A stretch of DNA of 64,000 bases from UBA9676 sp963741615 (GTDB taxonomy: Bacteria > Actinomycetota > Actinomycetes > Streptosporangiales > Streptosporangiaceae), in the NCBI GenBank assembly GCA_963741615.1, contig CAVUIU010000023.1, positions 1 through 64,000 on the forward strand. The letters are read 5' to 3'. This document shows positions 26,559-34,414 of this stretch, one piece after another. The translations under genes were made by a program, and so were the position numbers. Numbering within the stretch: the first letter of the stretch is position 1; the number at the start of each line of letters is the position of its first letter. Under the pieces are notes generated by a model. The model did no database searches and was not told where the DNA came from. It saw only the letters and a list, made by a program, of their open reading frames with translations.

Positions 26559-27361
26559 GCAATCGACTCCTCGACCGCGAACGCGCGGAGCCTGGCCAGG
26601 GCCCGGTGCTGGGCGACGCGAACCGCTCCTGCCGACATGCCCAGTACATTACCCGTCTCTTCCGCCGACAGTCCGGTCACAACCCGTAGTATCAGCAGCT
26701 CACGGAGGTGGCCCGGCAGCCGGGCGAGCAGCGCCCTGGCTCGCTCCGCCTCGAGGTAGGCCACCACTGTCTCCTCGGGCCCGGGCTGTTCATCGGGTCC
26801 ATCGGGCAGGTCTTCGGTGGGCACCGCCAGCCTCGCGGCGCTGCGGACGGCATCGGCCACTTTATGCGAGGCAATGCCGAACACGAATGACGCAAAAGGC
26901 CGCCCCATGTCCCGATAACGGGGAAGCGCGGAAAGGACGGCGATGCACACCTCCTGTGCCACATCGTCCGCGACATGGTAATGACCGGCAGCTCGCCCCA
27001 GACGCGCCCGGCAGTACCGGACAATCATCGGCCGGATATGTTCCAGCAATGACTCGATCGCGGCCGGCTGGCCGCGGGCGGCCCGGCTGGTGAGATCGCG
27101 GAGCCCGGCCCCGTCGGCCCGGCCGCTGGCCGCCGCGCGGGCCGCATCGGCACTGGCGCCGGTGGCGGCGCGGACCGTGTTGACCCGGGGGCTGACGGCC
27201 GCAGCGGCACCGCCGGCCCTGGCCCTGGCGGCCACATGCCCCGCGTATACCCCATCACCGGCGCTGGCCCAGCCTGCCGTGCCAGGCCTGCTGCGCGCCC
27301 TGGCACGGTCCGGAGCCCATCCCTCGCCCGCTACCGACCGTATGAAGCATCCCTCCGTCAC
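26555..27361 (-). CDS. ECF RNA polymerase sigma factor (SigD/ShbA-like)
   Basis: The protein has sigma region 2 (IESLLEHIRPMIVRYCRARLG...YHVADDVAQEVCIAVLSALPRY) and region 4 (LPGHLRELLILRVVTGLSAEETGNVLGMSAGAVRVAQHRALARLR). The position between groEL and guaB matches mycobacterial sigD and the streptomycete shbA locus. The first 75 or so residues are an Ala/Arg-rich extension of doubtful reality; no better internal start was found. The GTG at 27361 has no Shine-Dalgarno sequence, but a tiny upstream frame ending in the overlapping GTGA precedes it. The downstream gene is probably its anti-sigma factor. Confidence 0.85.
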   Translation of the reverse strand: MTEGCFIRSVAGEGWAPDRARARSRPGTAGWASAGDGVYAGHVAARARAGGAAAAVSPRVNTVRAATGASADAARAAASGRADGAGLRDLTSRAARGQPAAIESLLEHIRPMIVRYCRARLGRAAGHYHVADDVAQEVCIAVLSALPRYRDMGRPFASFVFGIASHKVADAVRSAARLAVPTEDLPDGPDEQPGPEETVVAYLEAERARALLARLPGHLRELLILRVVTGLSAEETGNVLGMSAGAVRVAQHRALARLRAFAVEESIA

Positions 27362-27453
27362 GACAGCATGATGCCCACGTTAACGGGGGGTGCCTTCATC
27401 GAGGCAGGCAACAGAAAGGTCACATTGATGTGACCCCAGCGCCTCCACCGTAC

Positions 27454-27497
27454 ACAAATTACAGCGAGTAATCAAAAGATTACTCGCTGTAATTTGT
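27454..27497. terminator. AT-rich perfect hairpin downstream of groEL
   Basis: Two perfectly complementary 20-base arms (27454-27473 and 27478-27497) flank an AAAA loop, and TTTT follows on the + side. The element begins 12 bases past the groEL stop. It is strikingly AT-rich (about 35 % GC) in a 70 % GC genome. It probably terminates groEL transcription, although the U-run lies on the + strand, so it may work in both directions. Confidence 0.6.
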
Positions 27498-27508
27498 TTT
27501 AGCCCAGG

Positions 27509-29134
27509 TCAGTGGGCGTGGCCATGGCTGTGTCCATGACCTTGCCCGTCCGCCGCCGCTTCCTTTTCCGGCTTTTCGGCCACAAGCGCCTCTGTGGTGA
27601 GGAGCATGCCGGCGATGGAGGCCGCGTTCTGCACCGCGGAACGGGTCACCTTGACCGGGTCGATCACACCCTGCTTCATCAGGTCGCCGTAGGCCAGCGT
27701 GGTCGCGTTGAAGCCCTGGCCGCGGCCGAGCGCGGCCACCTTCTCGACCACGACGCCGCCCTCCTGGCCCGCGTTCTCGGCGATCCAGTAGGTCGGAGCG
27801 TTCAGCGCGGTACGCACCACGCGGACGCCGGTCGCCTCGTCCCCGGTCATGCCGAGGTCACCGAGCTCGGCAGCGGTGTGCACGAGAGCGCTGCCGCCGC
27901 CGGGGATGATGCCCTCCTCGATCGCTGCGCGGGTCGCGGAGATCGCGTCCTCCAGCCGGTGCTTCTTCTCCTTCAGCTCGACCTCGGTCGCTGCGCCGAC
28001 CCGGAGCACGCAGACGCCGCCGGACAGCTTGGCGACGCGTTCCTGCAGCTTCTCCCGGTCCCAGTCGGAGTCGGTGTTCTCGATCTCGGACCGCAGCTGC
28101 CGGACCCGGTCCGCGATCGCCTCGGTGTCGCCGGCCCCGTCCACGATCGTGGTGGTGTCCTTGGTGACGACGATGCGGCGGGCCTTGCCCAGGCCCTCGA
28201 GTCCGACCATTTCCAGCTTGAGCCCGAGTTCCTCACTGACCACCTCGCCGCCGGTGAGCACCCCCATGTCGGCCAGCATGGCCTTGCGCCGCTCGCCGAA
28301 CCCGGGCGCCTTGACCGCGACGACCGCGAGCAGCCCGCGGATCCTGTTCACGACCAGGGTCGACAGCGCCTCGCCCTCGACATCCTCGGCGACCACCAGC
28401 AGCGGCTTCTTGGCCTGCGCGATCTTCTCGAGCAGCGGCAGGAAGTCGGCCATCGAGGAGATCTTGGCGGTGTGGAGCAGCACGTAGGCGTCCTCCAGGA
28501 CCGCTTCCATCCGGTCCTGGTCGGTGATGAAGTACGGCGAGATGTAGCCCTTGTCGAACTGCATGCCCTCGGTGAACTCGAGCTCGAGTCCCATGGTCGG
28601 CGACTCCTCGACGGTGATGACACCGTCCTTGCCGACCTTGTCGAAGGCCTCCGCGATCACGTCGCCGATCTGGCTGTCCTGGGCCGAGACCGTCGCCACA
28701 TGCGCGATCTCCTTCTGCTCGCCCACCTCGCGGGCGGCCTTGAGCAGCAGGTCCGACACGGCGGTGGCGGCTGCGTCCATGCCGCGCTTGAGCGCGATCG
28801 GGTTCGCCCCCGCGGTGACGCTGCGCCGGCCCTCGCGGACCATCGCCTGCGCGAGCACGGTCGCCGTGGTGGTGCCGTCGCCCGCGATGTCGTTGGTCTT
28901 GGTGGCTACTTCCTTGGCGAGCTGGGCGCCAAGGTTCTCATACGGGTCCTCAAGCTCCACCTCGCGAGCGACGGTGACCCCGTCGTTCGTGATCGTGGGA
29001 GCGCCCCACTTCTTGTCGATGACGACGTTGCGGCCGCGCGGCCCCAGCGTCACCTTCACGGCGTCCGCGAGCCTGTTCACGCCGCGCTCAAGTGCGCGCC
29101 GCGCCTCCTCGTCGAACTCCAGCATCTTGGCCAT
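27509..29134 (-). CDS. groEL: Chaperonin GroEL, 60 kDa (GroEL1 type with His-rich tail)
   Basis: The 541-residue chaperonin subunit has ATP-site motifs VTLGPRGRNVVIDKKWGAP and DIAGDGTTTATVLAQ and the GIIPGGGSALVH segment. Its C terminus is His-rich (GHGHSHGHAH) instead of the Gly-Gly-Met tail of the housekeeping type, which marks it as the actinobacterial GroEL1 class normally found behind groES. The start is ATG 29134, preceded by GAGGTGG; an in-frame GTG at 29140 is less likely. It lies 146 bases after groES, with a very stable hairpin in between, and is under the CIRCE element upstream of groES. A second groEL elsewhere is expected. Confidence 0.96.
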   Translation of the reverse strand: MAKMLEFDEEARRALERGVNRLADAVKVTLGPRGRNVVIDKKWGAPTITNDGVTVAREVELEDPYENLGAQLAKEVATKTNDIAGDGTTTATVLAQAMVREGRRSVTAGANPIALKRGMDAAATAVSDLLLKAAREVGEQKEIAHVATVSAQDSQIGDVIAEAFDKVGKDGVITVEESPTMGLELEFTEGMQFDKGYISPYFITDQDRMEAVLEDAYVLLHTAKISSMADFLPLLEKIAQAKKPLLVVAEDVEGEALSTLVVNRIRGLLAVVAVKAPGFGERRKAMLADMGVLTGGEVVSEELGLKLEMVGLEGLGKARRIVVTKDTTTIVDGAGDTEAIADRVRQLRSEIENTDSDWDREKLQERVAKLSGGVCVLRVGAATEVELKEKKHRLEDAISATRAAIEEGIIPGGGSALVHTAAELGDLGMTGDEATGVRVVRTALNAPTYWIAENAGQEGGVVVEKVAALGRGQGFNATTLAYGDLMKQGVIDPVKVTRSAVQNAASIAGMLLTTEALVAEKPEKEAAADGQGHGHSHGHAH

Positions 29135-29192
29135 GACCACCTCTGATTACGTCTTGACGGGCCGGTATGGCAGCCGCCGGGTTCTCGTGCCA

Positions 29193-29225
29193 CCGCCCCG
29201 GGCGCCTCAGAGGCGCCCGGGGCGG
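29193..29225 (-). other. Very stable intercistronic hairpin between groES and groEL
   Basis: Perfect 16-base GC-rich arms (29193-29208 and 29210-29225) pair around a single-base centre; flanking TGCCA/TGGCA can extend the stem. No U-run follows in the direction of transcription, so it is more likely an RNA-processing or attenuation element than a classical terminator. It could set the GroES to GroEL ratio. Confidence 0.6.
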
Positions 29226-29280
29226 TATGGCACACGGCGCCAGGTCCCGTCCCCGGGACGCGGCCCCCTGGTCCTTGCGC

Positions 29281-29592
29281 TTACTTCTCGATGATGGCGA
29301 GCACATCGCGGGCGGAGAGCACGAGGTACTCCTCGCCGTGGTACTTGACCTCCGTGCCGCCGTACTTGCTGTACAGCACCACGTCGCCGACCTTGACGTC
29401 CATCGGCACGCGCTTGGCCCCCGCGTCGTCAAAGCGACCCGGGCCCACCGCAAGGACTTCGCCCTCCTGGGGCTTCTCCTTGGCAGTGTCCGGGATCACC
29501 AGGCCTGACGCGGTGGTCTGCTCGGCCTCGAGCGTACGGACAACGATTCGGTCTTCGAGTGGCTTGAGAACAACCTTGGTGGCGGTCGTCAC
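29281..29592 (-). CDS. groES: Co-chaperonin GroES, 10 kDa
   Basis: The 103-residue co-chaperonin caps the GroEL cavity. It has KPLEDRIVVRTLEAEQTTASGLVIPDTAKEKP, including the mobile loop, and GDVVLYSKYGGTEVKYHGEEYLVL. The GTG start at 29592 has GGAGG seven bases upstream. It is the first gene of the groESL operon, with a CIRCE element and a housekeeping-type promoter about 100-150 bases upstream. Confidence 0.97.
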   Translation of the reverse strand: MTTATKVVLKPLEDRIVVRTLEAEQTTASGLVIPDTAKEKPQEGEVLAVGPGRFDDAGAKRVPMDVKVGDVVLYSKYGGTEVKYHGEEYLVLSARDVLAIIEK

Positions 29593-29688
29593 GATCTGAC
29601 CTCCCCCTCCGGAAAGGCGGCTGAAAAATGACTAGAGAGGGCGACCGCGGCGGCCTGTCGTCGCGGGTGCCAGGCCAGCCTCGTCGCA

Positions 29689-29715
29689 TTAGCACTCTAC
29701 CTTAGTGAGTGCCAG
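29689..29715 (-). promoter_or_regulatory. CIRCE element (HrcA operator) of groESL
   Basis: TTAGCACTC and GAGTGCCAG separated by nine bases match the CIRCE consensus (TTAGCACTC-N9-GAGTGCTAA) at all positions of one arm and seven of nine in the other. It lies just past the predicted transcript start of groES, so HrcA binding would block transcription until heat shock. Confidence 0.9.
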
Positions 29716-29721
29716 TTCCGA

Positions 29722-29751
29722 ACAGTATCGCCGACCCGTGGCCCTCGTCAA
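29722..29751 (-). promoter_or_regulatory. groESL promoter
   Basis: On the minus strand TTGACG (29746-29751) and TACTGT (29722-29727) are separated by 18 bases and match the housekeeping sigma consensus well. The predicted start falls immediately before the CIRCE element. The promoter begins 12 bases beyond the tsaD stop. Confidence 0.7.
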
Positions 29752-29762
29752 CTTGAGCCCTG

Positions 29763-30794
29763 CTAGCCGACCAGGACGGTGGTCACTGGCAGCGACGAAT
29801 CCGCGGGTACCTCCAGCGGCGACGCGGGGGCGCCCCGTGCGGCGAGCTCGGCCCCGAGCGCCGCCACCATCGCGCCGTTGTCGGTGCAGAGCCCGGGCCT
29901 GGGCACCCGCAGCCTGATCCCGGCTGCCTCACACCGATCCGCCGCCAGTGCCCGCAGCCGCGAGTTGGCCGCCACCCCGCCACCAATGATCAGATCCTTG
30001 ACGTCATGCGCGCGGCAGGCGGCAAGCGCCTTGTTCGTCAGCACGTCGGCGACGGCTTCCTGGAACGAGGCCGCCACGTCGGCCACCGGCACGGGCAGGC
30101 CGGCCCGCTGCCGCGCCTGGACCCAGCGGGCGACCGAGGTCTTCAGGCCGGAGAAGGAGAAGTCCAAGGTGGCGTCGCGGTACTTCCCGCGCGGGAACGC
30201 GATCGCGCCACCATCACCGGACCGGGCGGCCGCGTCGATCGGCGGACCACCCGGGAAGCCCATCCCCAGCAGCCGCGCCACCTTGTCATAGGCCTCACCG
30301 GCGGCGTCGTCGATGGTCGCCCCCAGCGGCACTACCTCGCCAGCCACGTCAGGCACCAGCAGCAGCGAGGAATGCCCGCCCGATACCAGCAGTGCCACCA
30401 CCGGCCTGGGCAGCGGCCCGTGCTCCAGCTGGTCAACCGCGATGTGCGCGGCGAGATGGTTGACCGCGTACATCGGCTTGCCCAGGGCCAACGCGTAGGC
30501 CTTCGCCGCGCACACGCCCACCTGCAGCGCCCCGGCCAGGCCCGGCCCGGCGGTGACGGCGATCGCATCCACCTGCCGCAGCCGCACCCCGGCGGCTGCC
30601 AGCGCCCGGTCCACGGTCGGTACCATCGCCTCCAGGTGGGCCCGGCTGGCCACCTCGGGCACCACGCCCCCGAAGCGGGCGTGCTCGGCGACGCTGGAGG
30701 CGATCGCGTCCGCCAGCAGTTCGTGGCCGCGCACCAGCCCGGCGCCGGTTTCGTCGCAGGAGGTCTCGATGCCAAGCACCAGCGGCGCGCTCAC
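29763..30794 (-). CDS. tsaD: tRNA N6-adenosine threonylcarbamoyltransferase TsaD
   Basis: TsaD transfers the threonylcarbamoyl group to A37 of ANN-decoding tRNAs together with TsaB and TsaE. The 343-residue protein has GIETSCDETGAGLV, the metal-binding His pair in NHLAAH, and IGGGVAANSRLR. The GTG start at 30794 overlaps the rimI stop (GTGA), giving translational coupling; the frame is open a little further but the added residues are unlike TsaD. The order tsaB-rimI-tsaD is standard for actinobacteria. Confidence 0.95.
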   Translation of the reverse strand: MSAPLVLGIETSCDETGAGLVRGHELLADAIASSVAEHARFGGVVPEVASRAHLEAMVPTVDRALAAAGVRLRQVDAIAVTAGPGLAGALQVGVCAAKAYALALGKPMYAVNHLAAHIAVDQLEHGPLPRPVVALLVSGGHSSLLLVPDVAGEVVPLGATIDDAAGEAYDKVARLLGMGFPGGPPIDAAARSGDGGAIAFPRGKYRDATLDFSFSGLKTSVARWVQARQRAGLPVPVADVAASFQEAVADVLTNKALAACRAHDVKDLIIGGGVAANSRLRALAADRCEAAGIRLRVPRPGLCTDNGAMVAALGAELAARGAPASPLEVPADSSLPVTTVLVG

Positions 30795-31297
30795 GCGGCA
30801 CCGCCGGACCGCCACCGCCGGCCGCCCCGCCGCAGCGAAGCCTGCCTGATCTCGCGGCGCATCACCAGCGCGTCCGTGCCGGACGGCTGGTAGTAACCGC
30901 GCCGCAGGCCGATCCCGGCGAACCCGTGACGCCGGTACAGCCGCTGGGCGCGATCGTTGTCGACCCGGACCTCGAGGAACATCTCCGTGCAGCCGCGGCG
31001 GCTGGCCTCGGCCAGCAGGCCTTCCAGCAGCGCGGCCCCGATCCCCCGGCCCCAGCGGTCCTGCGCCACCCCCACGGTCAGCACGTCCGCCTGGCCGCCA
31101 CCGGGCGCCATCAGCCCAGCATAACCGGCGATCACGCCCTCCTCCGCGGCCACCAGGTAATACTTACCGCTAGGCCCCTCGGCCAGTTCACCGGCGAGCA
31201 TGTCCGGCGACCATGCCTCCTCGCCGAACAGCGCCACCTCAAGCCCGGCCACGGCCGGCACGTCGACGCGGGCCATCGGCCGCAGGACCACGTTCAT
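30791..31297 (-). CDS. rimI: [Ribosomal protein bS18]-alanine N-acetyltransferase RimI-like
   Basis: A 168-residue GNAT enzyme with VGVAQDRWGRGIGAALLEGLL (acetyl-CoA loop) and VRVDNDRAQRLYRRHGFAGIGLRRGYY, the RimI signature. It acetylates protein N termini, classically bS18. A basic C-terminal tail of about 20 residues (RRGGRRWRSG) is longer than usual. Its ATG overlaps the tsaB stop and its stop overlaps the tsaD start, so the three genes are tightly coupled. Confidence 0.92.
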   Translation of the reverse strand: MNVVLRPMARVDVPAVAGLEVALFGEEAWSPDMLAGELAEGPSGKYYLVAAEEGVIAGYAGLMAPGGGQADVLTVGVAQDRWGRGIGAALLEGLLAEASRRGCTEMFLEVRVDNDRAQRLYRRHGFAGIGLRRGYYQPSGTDALVMRREIRQASLRRGGRRWRSGGAA

Positions 31298-31989
31298 GCC
31301 GGGGTCACCCCCGAGGAGGGCCGGGCAGCACGGTCCGCGCTCGCGAGCACGTTCTTGGGCGGGCCAGGCACCCGGGCATCGGGCCGGCGCAGGTACAGCG
31401 GCTCCGGCGGGAGCATGCTGTCCCCCGCCGCCAGCCGGCGGGCCGCCAGCCCGGCCAGCGTGGCTGCCGACGGGAAGCGGGGCGCGATCTGCTCGCCCAG
31501 GAGGCCGGGGTAGGCGACCGGGCCCTCACCCGCCGCGGGCAGGCCGGCCGGGAGCGATGCCGGGGCGGCCACGCCGGGACCCGACAGCCGCTGCCCGCCC
31601 GGCGAGTAGCGGGCCCAGTACACCTCACGGCGCCGGGCGTCGGTCGCCACCAGGAACGGCCGGCCGGCCGCCTCGGCGACCGCGTCCGCCGCGATCACGT
31701 CGAGCGTGCACATGCCGTGCACACCGACGCCCAGCGCGGCGCCGAGGACCCGCGCGGTGACCAGCCCCGTGCGCAGCCCGGTGTAGGGACCGGGTCCGGC
31801 GCTGACCGCGATCGCGGTCAGCTCGGCCAGGCTCGCGCCCGCCTGGGCCATCACCTTCTCGATGTGGCCGGCCAGCAGTTCTCCCTGCCGCCGGGCGTCC
31901 ACCGTTGTCGCCTGCGCGAGCACACGGGTCCCGTCGTGGACGGCGACCGTTACGGCAGGGGTCGCGGTGTCGAACGCAAGCAGCAGCAC
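31294..31989 (-). CDS. tsaB: tRNA threonylcarbamoyl adenosine modification protein TsaB
   Basis: TsaB is the dimerisation partner of TsaD. The protein starts LLLAFDTATPAVTVAVHDG and contains SAGPGPYTGLRTGLVTAR, both family signatures. The C terminus is longer and Pro/Ala-rich. The GTG at 31989 is chosen because the conserved domain begins there and TACGCT lies 14 bases upstream; the long upstream frame is Arg/Pro-rich and unlike TsaB. Unusually, two unrelated genes separate it from tsaE. Confidence 0.92.
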   Translation of the reverse strand: MLLLAFDTATPAVTVAVHDGTRVLAQATTVDARRQGELLAGHIEKVMAQAGASLAELTAIAVSAGPGPYTGLRTGLVTARVLGAALGVGVHGMCTLDVIAADAVAEAAGRPFLVATDARRREVYWARYSPGGQRLSGPGVAAPASLPAGLPAAGEGPVAYPGLLGEQIAPRFPSAATLAGLAARRLAAGDSMLPPEPLYLRRPDARVPGPPKNVLASADRAARPSSGVTPA

Positions 31990-31997
31990 GATTGCCC

Positions 31998-32003
31998 AGC
32001 GTA
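31998..32003 (-). promoter_or_regulatory. Candidate -10 hexamer TACGCT for tsaB-rimI-tsaD
   Basis: On the minus strand TACGCT lies 14 bases before the tsaB GTG, implying a leader of only about two bases. The identical hexamer precedes the genes at 9820 and 43852. Confidence 0.4.
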
Positions 32004-32041
32004 AGGCATGCTCCCGGGGTCTTCGGCCCGGAGCGCGCCTG

Positions 32042-33058
32042 CTAGTGCACCTGGGCGAGGATGTCCCGGGCGGCGGCCACCGCGGCCGCCTGCAGGTCTG
32101 GCGGGGACACCCGCGCGTAGCCGCCACGGGGCCGGGCGGGGCCCTCGGTGATCACCGTGATCAGCACGTTGTGGTCCCTCACCACCACCGTCACCAGGTT
32201 GGTGGTGTCACCGCCCGCCGACGGCACCTGCAGCGCGGCGAAGGCGCTGCTGCCGAGCCCGGTGATCCGGCTCACGCTCGCCCTGGGCAGGTGGGTGCCC
32301 TTGGGTGGGTGGATCCGCTGCAGGCTGGACTGCTGGTAGGCGTCCTTGGCTGCGAAGGTGGCGCTGCCGTTCCCGCTGGCCAGCCCGCTAGGCGCGTACG
32401 CCTGCACGGTCACTTCCAGCACCCGGTACAGCGGCCGGGCATCAAGCGTCCAGTCGCACAGGCTCTGCGCGCTGCCGTCAAGCGACTTGGGGGCGACCAC
32501 CCGTCGTTTGCTGCCCGGCAGGTACTGGTCCAGCGTCGCCGCCGTCACCGCCGAACAGGCGTTCGGCACGGTCTTGAACTCGCCGGGCTGGAACGTGGTG
32601 ACCACGGAGTCCGGCCGGGGCGCGGAGCTGGAGTGGTGAGTGAGCTGATACCCCACCCCGGCGGCGATGAGCAGCACCGCAACGAGGGCGCCGCACCAGA
32701 TGTATATCGCCCGGCGGGCCCGGCGGGCCCGCGCCGCCGCCTGGAGCCCGCGGGCACCGCGGCCCGGCCTGTCCGCCGGGCCCCCCGGGCCTGGCGCACC
32801 CGGTGCGCCCGCTGGGCCCGCCCGCCCGGGCCGGCGCTCCCGGTCACCGGGCCGCGCCTCCCCGGCGCCCCCGGCCGGGCGGTCACGCCGCCGGTGCTCA
32901 CGTTCGTCCTGGTCCGCCCAGCGGGGGCTGATCCCTGGCCCCGCCCATGGCGGATACTCCTCGTCGTCGGCGTAGTCATCGTCGGACCAGGCACGACGAG
33001 GGCGGCCTGAGGCCGGCACCCGGCCAGACCGGGAGGGAGGGGGCCCCTGCTGAACCAC
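32042..33058 (-). CDS. DUF3558-like membrane-anchored protein with low-complexity cytoplasmic tail
   Basis: A 338-residue protein with a Pro/Gly/Arg-rich N-terminal region (residues 1-115, including repeated GPAGAPGAPGPGGPA), a single transmembrane helix (about 117-138, IYIWCGALVAVLLIAAGVGYQL) and an outer domain. The outer domain has the Cys pair PNACSAV...QSLCDW spaced as in DUF3558 proteins, which are secreted actinobacterial proteins of unknown role. It lies on the same strand between tsaE and tsaB, an insertion in the usual tsaE-tsaB order. The call to DUF3558 is by motif spacing only. Confidence 0.72.
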   Translation of the reverse strand: MVQQGPPPSRSGRVPASGRPRRAWSDDDYADDEEYPPWAGPGISPRWADQDEREHRRRDRPAGGAGEARPGDRERRPGRAGPAGAPGAPGPGGPADRPGRGARGLQAAARARRARRAIYIWCGALVAVLLIAAGVGYQLTHHSSSAPRPDSVVTTFQPGEFKTVPNACSAVTAATLDQYLPGSKRRVVAPKSLDGSAQSLCDWTLDARPLYRVLEVTVQAYAPSGLASGNGSATFAAKDAYQQSSLQRIHPPKGTHLPRASVSRITGLGSSAFAALQVPSAGGDTTNLVTVVVRDHNVLITVITEGPARPRGGYARVSPPDLQAAAVAAARDILAQVH

Positions 33059-33316
33059 GGTGCGCCTCCGGGGGGATCGAACCGTGCATGACGGCGCATA
33101 ACACCCAGGCCTGGGCGACCGCGAGTCAGCGGCCAGCCAGGCAAGGTTGGGACGGTCGAACTATAGAGCTTCCAGCCCACGGTGGTGGGCTAGACACGCA
33201 TACAGGCCCACCTGGCAGGACCGCCGGCCGCTGTCCCGCTGAGCCGGGGCGGCCGGCCTTCGCGCCCCCCGCATCGGCGGCCGGGCGTGTCATGGCCAGG
33301 GGGCCTGGGCACGACG

Positions 33317-33322
33317 TATCGT
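33317..33322 (+). promoter_or_regulatory. Candidate -10 hexamer TATCGT (leaderless start)
   Basis: TATCGT occupies exactly -12 to -7 relative to the GTG at 33329. Confidence 0.4.
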
Positions 33323-33328
33323 GTCGGG

Positions 33329-33688
33329 GTGGACCAAAGGGCGCGCGAGGACATTACCGCCGCGACCGCCGCACACCGTGAGCTCGGACCCGGCTACGAC
33401 GATGCCGTGGCCGAGGGACTGGTGGAGCGGATCGGCGCGGAGATCGACAAACGGGTGGACGCCAGGCTGGCTGAGCACGGCGAGCGACCCGTGCGGCGCG
33501 ACCACGGCGGCCAGGCGAGCCCCGGGGTGCGCCCGTCCGCCGTCGTCCTTGGGCTCGGGTCGATGACGATCGGCGGCATCACCGCCGTGGGCCTGCTCAA
33601 CACCCATGACGGCAACAGCTCGCTGCTGGTCGCCCTGATATGGATCATCATTGGCGTCATCAACGTCACCTACGCCCGGCGACGCTGA
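33329..33688 (+). CDS. Small actinobacterial membrane protein of unknown function
   Basis: A 119-residue protein with an amphipathic N half (LGPGYDDAVAEGLVERIGAEIDKRVDARLAEHG), a motif I recognise from many small actinobacterial membrane proteins, and two C-terminal hydrophobic segments (VVLGLGSMTIGGITAVGLL and LLVALIWIIIGVINVTYA). Function unknown. It is the only + strand gene in this long minus-strand stretch and ends three bases before the convergent tsaE stop. The GTG at 33329 is supported by a perfectly placed TATCGT. Confidence 0.75.
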   Translation: MDQRAREDITAATAAHRELGPGYDDAVAEGLVERIGAEIDKRVDARLAEHGERPVRRDHGGQASPGVRPSAVVLGLGSMTIGGITAVGLLNTHDGNSSLLVALIWIIIGVINVTYARRR

Positions 33689-33691
33689 GCC

Positions 33692-34324
33692 TTACCAGCG
33701 GCGGCTGCCGGGCTCCTGCCCTACCGCAGCCCGTCCGGCCCGTCCGGCCCGTGCGGCCCCCGGCCCGTGCGGCCCATCCGGCCCGTGCGGCCCATCGGGC
33801 CTGTGCGGCCCACATCTGAGGCCGCCGACTGCGTCCCACCGGTCACCGTGGCCCTCCAGCCGCACCGTCCGCGGCTCCTGCTCCGGCGCGGCGCCACCGG
33901 GCACACTTCCCGGCGCGTACGAGCCGGCCCCGGCAGCGGCCAGGGCGATGCTGACATCCAGCCGGTCGGCCGCGAGCCCTTCGACCAGCCCTCCGCCCCA
34001 CTCGACCACGGTGACCGAGGTCTCCAGGCTGGCGTCGAGGTCCAGGTCGTCCACCTCGGCCGGGCTCGCCAGCCGGTAGGCATCGGCGTGCACCAGGGCC
34101 GGCCCGCCGGTCAGCGACGGGTGGACCCGGGCGATCACGAATGTGGGCGAGGTGACCGGCCCACGCACCCCCAGACCGGCCCCGATCCCCTGGACGAGAG
34201 TGGTCTTGCCCGCCCCGAGCTCCCCCCTGAGTACCACAAGGTCACCGGGCCGCAACTCGGCCGCCAGCCGCCTCCCCAGCGCCAGCATGTCGTCCGCGCT
34301 CGCCACCGTGAGTTCCTCACGCAC
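33692..34324 (-). CDS. tsaE: tRNA threonylcarbamoyl adenosine biosynthesis ATPase TsaE
   Basis: TsaE is the ATPase of the t6A machinery. The P-loop is GELGAGKTTLVQG, followed by VTSPTFVIARVHPS and a WGGGLVEGL motif. The conserved domain ends after about 140 residues; the remaining 65 residues are an unusual Pro/Gly/His-rich tail with DGPHGP repeats encoded by a 9-base minisatellite. The GTG at 34324 is a compromise: GTG 34306 has a better-spaced GAGG, while GTG 34345 is the longest. Confidence 0.9.
   Translation of the reverse strand: MREELTVASADDMLALGRRLAAELRPGDLVVLRGELGAGKTTLVQGIGAGLGVRGPVTSPTFVIARVHPSLTGGPALVHADAYRLASPAEVDDLDLDASLETSVTVVEWGGGLVEGLAADRLDVSIALAAAGAGSYAPGSVPGGAAPEQEPRTVRLEGHGDRWDAVGGLRCGPHRPDGPHGPDGPHGPGAARAGRAGRAAVGQEPGSRRW
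33730..33812. repeat. Minisatellite of about 9 bases inside the tsaE 3' end
   Basis: Imperfect tandem copies of CCCGTGCGG / CCCGTCCGG / CCCATCCGG on the + strand encode, on the minus strand, the DGPHGP repeats of the TsaE tail. Confidence 0.6.
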
Positions 34325-34345
34325 GGCAGATCCGGCCCCTCCCAC

Positions 34346-34405
34346 CGCCGGCCAGTGCCCCGCCGGCCAGTGCCCCGCCGGCCAGTGCCCCGCCGGCCAG
34401 CGTCC
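34346..34405. repeat. Tandem repeat, 15-base unit x4, upstream of tsaE
   Basis: CGCCGGCCAGTGCCC is repeated three times exactly (34346, 34361, 34376), followed by a fourth copy with two changes. It occupies nearly all of the gap between the hydrolase stop and the tsaE start. Confidence 0.75.
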
Positions 34406-34414
34406 CGCCGCCGG

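Noticed and set aside
27512..29146. 544-codon plus-strand frame opposite groEL
   Set aside because: It mirrors groEL codon by codon and has the Arg/His/Leu/Asp composition of an antisense shadow; groEL itself is unequivocal.
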